Source: Patulibacter sp. (GTDB taxonomy: Bacteria; Actinomycetota; Thermoleophilia; Solirubrobacterales; Solirubrobacteraceae). Taken from it: a stretch of 39,347 bases of DNA. The notes under the pieces were generated by a model that saw nothing but the letters and a program-made list of their open reading frames with translations, had not been told where the DNA came from and did not search any database. Within the stretch, counting starts at the first letter, position 1. Each line of letters begins with the position of its first letter. The translations under genes and the position numbers were made by a program. The stretch covers positions 1-39,347 of the forward strand of contig NZ_JAURWA010000109.1 of assembly GCF_030655195.1 (NCBI RefSeq), in the 5' to 3' direction. Below, piece after piece: positions 33,056 through 39,347 of this stretch.

Positions 33056-34042
33056 TCAGAGCAGGTCGTCGTCGGGGTCCGGGTCGCGGACGACCGCGGC
33101 CAGGCGGCGGCGGACGAACGGGACCACGGCGGCGGGCGGTGCCTCGGGACGGTCGTCCTCCTCCGACGTCCGTCGCGCCACCGGCCGCAGCGCGACCACC
33201 ACGAGGACCAGGCCGAGCACCCCGAGGACCAGCGGCCAGCCGACGAAGCCGTCGCCGTCCCGCGCCAGCACCCCGAGGCTCGCGACGAGCGCCAGGGCCC
33301 CGAGCCACCCCGGGCCGCGCTCGTGCAGCGTGGCCCCGAGGCCCGCGAGCGCGAAGCCGGCGGTCAGCAGCAGGAGCTGCCAGCCCGCGCCCGCGCCGTC
33401 CTCGGCGGTCGGCAGCCCCAGCGCCCCCGCCGCGCCCGGGACGTCGTCGAGCAGGAAGGTGGCGGCCAGCAGCACCACGACGGCGGCGAGGACGTCGGCG
33501 AGCGCCACGGCCTGCCGGTAGCGCCCGTCGATCCGCAGGACGATCGCCAGCACGAGGACCACGGCGGTCAGCAGCAGCGCCCACCGCACCCCGTCGCGCG
33601 GGTCGGATCCGCCCCAGGCGGCGCCGACGGCGGCGACCAGCGCGACGACGGCCAGGGCGGCGCCGAGGCCCAGGACGATCGTGCCCGATCGCGCCCGCGC
33701 CAGGACGAGACCCGCGCCCGCCCCGGCCCCCGCGACGCCGGCCACCCACCACGCGTCGACGGGGTCCCCGGGGCCCGCACCGGCGAGCGCCAGGCCGTGG
33801 GCGACCGCTCCGGTGCCCGCGAGCGCCGTGATCGCCAGCAGGAGCTCCTGGTACGGCCGCGGCGTCCCGTCCACCAGCGGCGAGGTCAGCGCCCCGAACG
33901 CCGCCAGCGCGGTGAGCGCCAGGACGAGCGCGACGCGCACCGCGGCGGGGACGCCGGAGCGCAGCTCGGCCTCGACGACGGCTGCCGCGAGGACCACCGT
34001 CCCGGCGGTGAACGTGTTCCCGCGGTGGGCGTGGACGCGCAT
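33056..34042 (-). CDS. Polytopic membrane protein of unknown function
   Basis: The product is 328 aa from ATG 34042; further upstream the frame runs antisense through the cofD start region and is not coding. About ten hydrophobic segments rich in Ala/Leu/Val fill residues 15-285 (for example VRVALVLALTALAAFGAL, TIVLGLGAALAVVALVAAVGAAW, WALLLTAVVLVLAIVL). A charged cytosolic tail follows (RRTSEEDDRPE ... RDPDPDDDLL). No charged residues typical of a transporter motif stand out, and no family recognised. It is divergent from the cofD transcription unit: its start lies 79 bp from the TATACT box. Confidence 0.65.
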   Translation of the reverse strand: MRVHAHRGNTFTAGTVVLAAAVVEAELRSGVPAAVRVALVLALTALAAFGALTSPLVDGTPRPYQELLLAITALAGTGAVAHGLALAGAGPGDPVDAWWVAGVAGAGAGAGLVLARARSGTIVLGLGAALAVVALVAAVGAAWGGSDPRDGVRWALLLTAVVLVLAIVLRIDGRYRQAVALADVLAAVVVLLAATFLLDDVPGAAGALGLPTAEDGAGAGWQLLLLTAGFALAGLGATLHERGPGWLGALALVASLGVLARDGDGFVGWPLVLGVLGLVLVVVALRPVARRTSEEDDRPEAPPAAVVPFVRRRLAAVVRDPDPDDDLL

Positions 34043-34120
34043 GCACCGGGCACCGTCGCACCCCGTGGGGCGTCCGTCCAGCGGTGGGCGACGGACGGCG
34101 GGTCCGCCGTGCCACCGACC

Positions 34121-34126
34121 TATACT
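34121..34126 (+). promoter_or_regulatory. -10 box TATACT for the cof operon
   Basis: TATACT is one of the most AT-rich hexamers in the window and a near-consensus -10. It ends 8 nt before a GTG at 34135, so the transcript would start at or just before that codon (leaderless). No clear -35 is visible. Confidence 0.6.
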
Positions 34127-34134
34127 CCGCCGTC

Positions 34135-34254
34135 GTGTCTTCTGCGGTGACGAACTCCGGCGGTCCAGGCCGGCCCGCCCCCGGGCCGGCCGCGGCACCC
34201 CGGTCCCGCACCGCATCCGCGCCCCTGCCGGGCGCCGCGCCGGTGGCCGCGTGA
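34135..34254 (+). CDS. 39-codon leader ORF overlapping the cofD start
   Basis: GTG 34135 lies 8 nt after the TATACT box. The frame begins MSSAVTNSGG and is then Pro/Ala/Arg/Gly-rich, 39 residues in all. Its TGA lies within the GTGA of cofD (34251), giving a 4-base stop/start overlap identical to that of pheA-tyrA and cofD-cofC. A leaderless short ORF coupled to cofD would set the translation of the first F420 gene. Alternatively cofD simply has a leader of about 120 nt and this ORF is incidental. Confidence 0.4.
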   Translation: MSSAVTNSGGPGRPAPGPAAAPRSRTASAPLPGAAPVAA

Positions 34255-35213
34255 GCGCCCCGCAGCTGCCGGACGCCCCGGTCGTCGTCCTCGCGGGAGG
34301 CACGGGCGGGGCCAAGCTCGCCCGCGGCGTCCTGGACCACGCCGGCGCCGACCTCGTCGTGATCGCCAACACCGGCGACGACACCGAGATCCACGGTGGT
34401 CTGGTCAGCCCCGACCCCGACCTCTGCACCTTCTGGCTCGCCGACCGGATCGACGAGCGCGGCTGGGGCCTCGAGGACGACACGTTCGCCGTCATGGACG
34501 CCCTGCGCGCCCTCGGCGAGGACGTCTGGTTCAACCTCGGCGACCGCGACCTGGCGCTCTGCATCCGCCGCGCCCGCCGCCTGGCCGAGGGTGCCCGCCT
34601 GACCGAGGTCCTCGCCGAGAACGCCGCCGCCTACGGCGTGCCGGCCCTCGTGCTGCCGCCGTCGGACTCCCCCGTCCGCACGCAGGTCCGCACCGACGAC
34701 CGGTGGTGGGACTTCCAGGAGTTCATGATCCGCCGCCTGCGCGAGACGCCCGCCCCCGTCGTCCAGGACGTCGCGTTCCGCGGCGCGGAGGACGCGGTGG
34801 CCACACCCGAGGTCCTGCAGGCCATCCGCACCGCCCGCGCCGTCGTGGTCGGCCCCTCCAACCCCGTGATCTCCATCAGCCCGATCCTCGCCGTCCCCGG
34901 CGTCCGCGAGGCGCTGCGCGACACCGCCGCGCCGATCGTCGCCGTCGCCCCCCTCGTCGACGGGCAGGTCCTCAAGGGGCCGACCGAGTCGTTCCTGCGC
35001 TGGGCGGGCGTGGCGATGGACGCCCGCGGCGTCGCCCGGATCTACGACGGCCTGCTCGACGGCCTGCTGACGGACGAGACGGTCGAGATCCCCGGCCTCG
35101 CGGTCCGCACCGCGAACGTCCTGATGGGCGACGCCGCGACCCGCGCGTCCGTGGCCGCCGAGGCGCTGGACCTCTGCGCCGCCCTCTCCTCGACCGATCG
35201 GTCCGCGGCATGA
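34251..35213 (+). CDS. cofD: 2-phospho-L-lactate (or phosphoenolpyruvyl) transferase CofD
   Basis: The product is 320 aa from GTG 34251. It joins the nucleotide-activated C3 acid made by CofC to the deazaflavin Fo, making F420-0 or its dehydro form. VVVLAGGTGGAKLARG (11-26) is the nucleotide-binding opening and VIANTGDDTEIHGG (37-50) with SPDPDLCTFWLAD binds Fo and Mg. FNLGDRDLA, PPSDSPVRTQV, VVVGPSNPVISISPIL and LKGPTESFLRWAG are also hallmark. There is a 4-base overlap with cofC. In mycobacteria the homologue (FbiA) uses phosphoenolpyruvate; which acid is used here cannot be read. The start is uncertain by some 8 codons, since VVVLAGG is the conserved beginning. Confidence 0.95.
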   Translation: MSAPQLPDAPVVVLAGGTGGAKLARGVLDHAGADLVVIANTGDDTEIHGGLVSPDPDLCTFWLADRIDERGWGLEDDTFAVMDALRALGEDVWFNLGDRDLALCIRRARRLAEGARLTEVLAENAAAYGVPALVLPPSDSPVRTQVRTDDRWWDFQEFMIRRLRETPAPVVQDVAFRGAEDAVATPEVLQAIRTARAVVVGPSNPVISISPILAVPGVREALRDTAAPIVAVAPLVDGQVLKGPTESFLRWAGVAMDARGVARIYDGLLDGLLTDETVEIPGLAVRTANVLMGDAATRASVAAEALDLCAALSSTDRSAA

Positions 35214-35860
35214 AGACCATCGCGATCGTCCCGGTCAAGCGCTTCAACGCCGCCAAGACGCGGCTGGCCGACCGGCTGCCGGCCCGCTCCCGCGTCGCCC
35301 TGATGCAGGCGATGGTCACCGACGTGCTGATCGCGCTGCGTCGCGCCGAGCTCGTCGACGCCGTCATCGTCGTCACCGGCGAGCCCATCGCGGAGCAGAT
35401 CGCGGTGAACTACAACGCCGAGGTCCTGATGGACCAGCGCGACCTGGGCCACAGCGAGGCCGCCGCCCTCGGCGTCGGGATGGCGCTGTCGAAGGGCGCG
35501 GAGCGGATCATCCTGCTGCCCGCGGACACCCCGGCGATCGATCCGGCCGAGATCGACGGGCTGCTCAGCGCGGCCCCCGAGGGCCGCGAGGTCACGATCG
35601 TCCCGGACCGCCACGGCGACGGCACCAACGCCCTGGTCCTGACGCCGCCCGACGTGATGTCCGCGTCGTTCGGCGAGGGGAGCCGCGCACGCCACGCCGC
35701 CGCCGGCGAGGCCGCGGGGGCCGCGGTCTTCGAGTCCGAGCCGCTGACGATCATGCTCGACGTCGACACCGGCGACGACCTCGCGGCGCTGCAGACGCGG
35801 CTGGACGAGGTCCGCGGCGGTGCGTCGCACACCCGCGGTCTGCTGCCGCGCATCCTCTGA
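35210..35860 (+). CDS. cofC: 2-phospho-L-lactate (or PEP) guanylyltransferase CofC
   Basis: The product is 216 aa from ATG 35210, sharing ATGA with the end of cofD. It activates phospholactate or phosphoenolpyruvate with GTP for CofD. IVPVKRFNAAKTRL (6-19) is the nucleotidyltransferase signature. LMDQRDLGHSEAAALGVG, IILLPADTPAID (the metal-binding Asp) and DRHGDGTNALVLTPP follow, and FGEGSRARHAAAGE closes the acid-binding pocket. The arrangement cofD-cofC-cofE with overlapping or close genes (14 bp to cofE) indicates one operon. The homologue is called FbiD in mycobacteria. Confidence 0.95.
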   Translation: MKTIAIVPVKRFNAAKTRLADRLPARSRVALMQAMVTDVLIALRRAELVDAVIVVTGEPIAEQIAVNYNAEVLMDQRDLGHSEAAALGVGMALSKGAERIILLPADTPAIDPAEIDGLLSAAPEGREVTIVPDRHGDGTNALVLTPPDVMSASFGEGSRARHAAAGEAAGAAVFESEPLTIMLDVDTGDDLAALQTRLDEVRGGASHTRGLLPRIL

Positions 35861-35874
35861 CCCGGAGCGCCGCC

Positions 35875-36627
35875 GTGCCGAGCCCGTCGCTGTCCGTGCG
35901 CGCCCTGGACGCGCTGCCCGAGGTCCGTCCGGGCGACGACCTCGCGGCCCTCGTGCTGGCCGCCAACGGCGGGCGACCGTTCCTGGCCGACGACTGCGTG
36001 GTGGTCTCGCACAAGGTGGTCTCGAAGGCCGAGGGCCGCCTGGTCGAGCTCGCCGCGGTCGAGGTCTCCCCCCGGGCCGCGGACCTGGCCGTCGTGCTCG
36101 ACAAGGAGCCCGCGCTCGTGCAGGTCGTCCTCGACGACACCGCCGAGATCGTCCGGGCCCGTCGCGGCGTCCTGATCTGCCGGACCCACCACGGCTTCGT
36201 CTGCGCGAACGCCGGCGTGGACCGCTCGAACGTCGCCGAGGGCTGGGCGGTGACGCTGCCGGTCGATCCCGACGCCTCCGCGCGGGCGCTGCGGGCCGCG
36301 CTGCCGGGGCGCCCGGCGGTCGTCGTGGCCGACTCCTTCGGGCGGGCCTGGCGCCACGGCCAGGCGGAGGTGGCGATCGGCTGCGCCGGCCTGGTCGCCG
36401 TCGCCGACGAGCGTGGTGCCGTGGACCGTCACGGACGCGAGCTGCAGGCCACCGTCATCGCCGTCGCCGACCACGTGGCGTCCGCCGCGGACCTCGCCCG
36501 GCGCAAGGCCTCCGGGCAGCCCGCGGTCGTCGTCGGCGGCCTGGGCGAGCTCGTCACCCCCGACGACGGTCCGGGCGCCGCGGTCCTCGTGCGCGCCGCG
36601 TCCGAGGACCTCTTCGGCGCGGCCTGA
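35875..36627 (+). CDS. cofE: Coenzyme F420-0:L-glutamate ligase CofE (single-domain)
   Basis: The product is 250 aa from GTG 35875 (CGGAG upstream). It adds gamma-linked glutamates to F420-0 using GTP. VVSHKVVSKAEGRLVEL (43-59), LICRTHHGFVCANAGVDRSNV (about 99-119), VADSFGRAWRHGQAEVAIG and DRHGRELQATVIAVAD are the family motifs. Only the ligase domain is present. Mycobacterial FbiB carries an extra C-terminal nitroreductase-like FMN domain that reduces dehydro-F420-0; none is seen here, so that reduction, if needed, is encoded elsewhere. Last gene of the cof operon. Confidence 0.94.
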   Translation: MPSPSLSVRALDALPEVRPGDDLAALVLAANGGRPFLADDCVVVSHKVVSKAEGRLVELAAVEVSPRAADLAVVLDKEPALVQVVLDDTAEIVRARRGVLICRTHHGFVCANAGVDRSNVAEGWAVTLPVDPDASARALRAALPGRPAVVVADSFGRAWRHGQAEVAIGCAGLVAVADERGAVDRHGRELQATVIAVADHVASAADLARRKASGQPAVVVGGLGELVTPDDGPGAAVLVRAASEDLFGAA

Positions 36628-36760
36628 GGAGGCCCCGGCCCGGGACGCGACCGGATCGCCGCGTCCGGTCCGGGGCGGGCGCGACCGGGGCCGTCGGGAC
36701 CCGGGCCGCGTCGCGACCGGGCGGTCACGACCGGGGCCGCCGGGGGCGTCACAGCTCGGA

Positions 36761-36815
36761 CACGCCGCGTTCACTCCGGCGTGACGGCAGGGAGCCCGCG
36801 GCGACGTAGCGTCGC
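36761..36815. promoter_or_regulatory. Two inverted repeats before the nuclease gene
   Basis: CACGCCG (36761-36767) pairs with CGGCGTG (36777-36783) across 9 nt, and GCGACG (36801-36806) with CGTCGC (36810-36815) across TAG. They could terminate the cof operon or act as operators of the nuclease gene; TAGCGT (36808 region) is a possible -10. The 236-bp gap (36628-36863) also has several copies of GCGACCGGG-like sequence. Confidence 0.35.
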
Positions 36816-36863
36816 GGAGCGGCCGCCCCCGCGGCCCTCGCCCCGCCTGAGGAGTCCCCCTCC

Positions 36864-39347
36864 GTGCCTCGCCGTCCCCGGGTCCCGTCGGACCCACGTT
36901 CCCTGTCGACCCACGCCGCCGCGACGGTCCTGATGCTCACCGCGTTCGGCGTCGCCGTCTTTCCGCGCGACGCCTCCGCCGCCGGCTCCCCCGACCTCGT
37001 GATCTCGCAGGTCTACGGCGGTGGCGGCAACACCGGCGCCCCGTACAACAGCGACTTCATCGAGCTCGTCAACCGCGGGAGCACCGCGGTCGACCTCGGT
37101 GCGGGCGGCTGGAGCGTCATCTACCGCTCGACCACCGGCACCGGCACCGGCACGACGCCGCTGACGGGGACGATCCCCGCGGGCGGGCGCTTCCTGATCA
37201 AGGAGGGCACCGGTGCGAACACGGGCCTCCCCGGCCTGCCCACGCCGGACGCCACGGGCGACCTGCTGATGGGCGGCACCGCGGGCCGCGTCGACCTGCT
37301 GAAGGGCTCGGCGCTGCGCGACCGCGTCGCCTACGGGTCGGCCACGACCCCCGCCGAGGGCGCGCCCACCGCGAACCTCTCCAACAGCACGGCCGCCATC
37401 CGCAAGGCCGACGGCTGCACCGACACGAACCAGAACGCCGCCGACCTGGACGTCGCGGCACCGAACCCGCGCAACTCGACCGCGCCGAAGGTCACCTGCA
37501 CCGTCGTCGACCCCGACCCGGTCGACCCGGACCCCGGCTCCGGCGGGGGCGTCACCCCGATCGGCCAGGTCCAGGGCAGCGGCCCGACGACCCCGAAGGC
37601 CGGGCAGGACGTCACCATCGAGGGCGTCGTCACCGGCGTCGACGACGAGGACGGCGCGAGCTTCACCGGCACGTTCCCCGAGGACGCCGGGATCTACGTC
37701 CAGACCGTCCCGGGCGCCGAGGACGCGGACCCGACGACGTCGGAGGGCATCTTCGTCGGCTTCGTCGACGGGCCCGCCGGCAGGCGGGCGGACCTGATCG
37801 GCAAGAAGGTCCGCGTCGTCGGGCAGGCCAAGGAGAAGTTCGGCCTGACGATGATCGCCGAGAAGCGGGACACCGAGCCGGTCGTCCTGGGCGACGCGCC
37901 GCTGCCCGCACCCGTCGTCATCGACACCGCGAAGGCGAAGGCGCAGACCAACCCCAGCCCCCTCACGGACGGGACGCGCGGCTACTACGAGACGCTCGAG
38001 GGCATGCGCGTCAGCCTGCCCGTCGGCATCGCCAACAGCGGCGGCACGACGAAGTTCGGCGAGCTGTTCGTCACCCCCGGCCTCGACAAGGGCCGGATCT
38101 TCCGCCAGGACCCGGCGGTCTCGAACCTCGCGCTGATCGACGACGCGGGCGCCGGCGACCCGGCCAACCCCTACGACCGGCCCGACAGCTCGACGCTCGT
38201 CAAGGCGGACCTGTTCTCGAAGGTCGAGAACACCACGGGTCCGCTGGGCTTCTCGTTCTACAACTACACGATCACCCCGCAGGTGGGTGCGCTGCCGACG
38301 GTCACCCGCGACCCCGAGGTGCCCGCGGTCTACGACCTGCCCGCCAAGCCCGCCGGCCAGGCCCGGATCTCCGGCTTCAACGTCGAGAATCTCTTCCCGC
38401 CCGGCGCGGACCTCGACCTGGGCACCGTCACCCAGGCGCAGTACGACGAGAAGCTGACCGGCCTGGCCGCGGCGATCGGGAGCCGGCTGAAGTCCCCGGA
38501 CGTCGTCGCGGTGCAGGAGGTCGGCGACAGCCAGAGGAAGACCGGTGTCCCGACCAAGGACAGCCAGTCGGTCCTGCAGGACCTGGCCTCGAAGATCGGC
38601 GGCTACACCGCCTACGCGAAGGAGGGCTTCGACTCGCGCGGCATCGACGTCGGCTTCCTCGTCAAGGACGGGGTGACCGTCCGCGGCGTCCCGCGACAGC
38701 TCGGACTAGGCACGCCCGCCGACGCCGGCACGCGCTGCGGCGACACGGCCGGCCAGGTCTCCGACCGCCCGCCGCTGGCGCTGGACGTCACGCTCCCCGG
38801 CGGCCTGCCGCTCACGGTGATCTCCAACCACTTCGCCTCGAAGTCCTCCGCGGACACCTGCCGCGAGCAGCAGGCGAGGATCGTCCGCACCGAGGCCGAG
38901 CGCCTGAAGGCCGTCGGCGGGTCGGTCCTGGCCGTCGGCGACCTCAACGCGTTCGAGGACGAGTCGCCGCTGAGCGTCATGCAGCAGGGCGGCACGCTGA
39001 CGAACCTCTGGAGCCGGGCACCGGAGCAGGAGCGCTACTCCTTCGCGTTCCAGGGCCGCCTGCAGACGCTCGACCACGCGCTGGTGACCCCCGACCTGCT
39101 CCCGCAGGTCACGGACGTCCGCTACGCCCACCTCGACAACGACTACGCCGAGCAGCCGGCCCTGGGCCTGCACGTCTCGGACCACGACCCGCCGGTCGTG
39201 ACGCTGAAGGACGCGGTCCCGACGGGGCCGACCGAGCCGACCGGCCCGACGGGTCCGGCCGGACCCGTCGGACCGGCAGGACCGCAGGGCGTCCCCGGCG
39301 TCCCCGGCGTCCCCGGGGCGACCGGTGCCCCGGGCCCCGCGGGGCCG
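36864..39347 (+). CDS. Extracellular nuclease (LTD + OB-like + EEP domains) with collagen-like tail, 3' end cut
   Basis: The frame is open from GTG 36864 (GAGGAG upstream) to the window edge, 828 codons. There is a signal peptide (hydrophobic about residues 20-34). It is followed by a lamin-tail domain (about 40-155; [27 protein letters not shown]). An OB-like segment of the ExeM/NucH nucleases comes next (about 226-330; [23 protein letters not shown]). The endonuclease/exonuclease/phosphatase domain (about 502-780) has [35 protein letters not shown] (D693, N695) and SDHDPP (D773, H774). From residue 787 it turns into Gly-X-Y repeats. It degrades extracellular DNA or RNA for nutrients or biofilm turnover. 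It is not an operon member of cof: a 236-bp gap separates them. Confidence 0.92.
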   Translation, partial: MPRRPRVPSDPRSLSTHAAATVLMLTAFGVAVFPRDASAAGSPDLVISQVYGGGGNTGAPYNSDFIELVNRGSTAVDLGAGGWSVIYRSTTGTGTGTTPLTGTIPAGGRFLIKEGTGANTGLPGLPTPDATGDLLMGGTAGRVDLLKGSALRDRVAYGSATTPAEGAPTANLSNSTAAIRKADGCTDTNQNAADLDVAAPNPRNSTAPKVTCTVVDPDPVDPDPGSGGGVTPIGQVQGSGPTTPKAGQDVTIEGVVTGVDDEDGASFTGTFPEDAGIYVQTVPGAEDADPTTSEGIFVGFVDGPAGRRADLIGKKVRVVGQAKEKFGLTMIAEKRDTEPVVLGDAPLPAPVVIDTAKAKAQTNPSPLTDGTRGYYETLEGMRVSLPVGIANSGGTTKFGELFVTPGLDKGRIFRQDPAVSNLALIDDAGAGDPANPYDRPDSSTLVKADLFSKVENTTGPLGFSFYNYTITPQVGALPTVTRDPEVPAVYDLPAKPAGQARISGFNVENLFPPGADLDLGTVTQAQYDEKLTGLAAAIGSRLKSPDVVAVQEVGDSQRKTGVPTKDSQSVLQDLASKIGGYTAYAKEGFDSRGIDVGFLVKDGVTVRGVPRQLGLGTPADAGTRCGDTAGQVSDRPPLALDVTLPGGLPLTVISNHFASKSSADTCREQQARIVRTEAERLKAVGGSVLAVGDLNAFEDESPLSVMQQGGTLTNLWSRAPEQERYSFAFQGRLQTLDHALVTPDLLPQVTDVRYAHLDNDYAEQPALGLHVSDHDPPVVTLKDAVPTGPTEPTGPTGPAGPVGPAGPQGVPGVPGVPGATGAPGPAGP
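39222..39347 (+). repeat. Collagen-like Gly-X-Y repeat at the window edge
   Basis: About 13 triplets ([32 protein letters not shown]) continue to the last base; the full length is unknown. Closely similar to the tail of the acylase at 3107-3307. Confidence 0.88.

Noticed and set aside
1..39347. CRISPR arrays, insertion sequences, integrases, prophage or attachment sites at the tRNA genes
   Set aside because: No spaced identical repeats, transposase or integrase motifs, or tRNA 3'-end duplications were seen near the five tRNA genes.

Overview
The window is very GC-rich with strong G/C third-position bias. It carries a coenzyme F420 operon (cofD-cofC-cofE), a bacterial NHEJ set (LigD plus two Ku), GTG starts, TANNNT-type -10 boxes close to start codons, and several secreted enzymes with Ala-rich signal peptides. 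Together these suggest an actinobacterium. The secreted enzymes with collagen-like Gly-X-Y tails and the Pseudomonas-type LigD domain order make me lean towards Thermoleophilia/Solirubrobacterales (Patulibacter- or Conexibacter-like), but that placement is inference. There is no phage, IS element, CRISPR array or rRNA. It looks like an ordinary chromosomal segment with scattered accessory functions.

Layout. 1-8.6 kb: a truncated membrane protein, a DUF429 protein, a secreted lipase resembling Candida antarctica lipase B, a large secreted aculeacin/AHL-acylase-type Ntn hydrolase with a collagen-like tail, a LysR regulator divergent from an NmrA-type reductase, and an SDR. 8.6-9.3 kb: tRNA-Pro and tRNA-Gly on the minus strand, with a plus-strand leader-like element between them that holds tiny ORFs and a perfect hairpin. 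9.4-13.8 kb: overlapping pheA-tyrA (phenylalanine and tyrosine synthesis), a DHA2-type efflux pump and a small lipoprotein. 13.85-16.6 kb: tRNA-Trp, a VOC protein, a membrane protein and a CynX-like MFS transporter. 16.7-21.8 kb: the NHEJ island, ligD - 101-aa unknown protein - ku1 - ku2, all on the plus strand. 21.8-26.5 kb: a two-domain VOC protein, YccF, an SDR, an AraC regulator, a DUF1772 protein, a membrane protein and a GNAT. 26.6-29.8 kb: a penicillin-binding protein with an unusual insertion, two tRNA-Leu genes and a small membrane protein. 29.9-34.0 kb: an inositol-phosphatase-family protein, an amidase, an SDR and a polytopic membrane protein. 34.1-36.6 kb: the cofD-cofC-cofE operon behind a 39-codon leader ORF. 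36.9 kb to the end: an extracellular nuclease (LTD, OB-like and endonuclease/exonuclease/phosphatase domains) running off the edge inside a collagen-like repeat.

How the genes work together. LigD and the Ku paralogs should form an end-joining machine. CofD, CofC and CofE cover the late steps of F420 assembly up to polyglutamylation. PheA and TyrA split prephenate between phenylalanine and tyrosine. The most unusual features are the multi-ORF leader between the tRNAs, the small Pro/Ala-rich ORFs whose stop codons overlap the GTG starts of the PBP and cofD, the cysteine-bracketed acidic insertion beside the KTG motif of the PBP, the unknown protein inside the NHEJ operon, and the two collagen-tailed secreted hydrolases.
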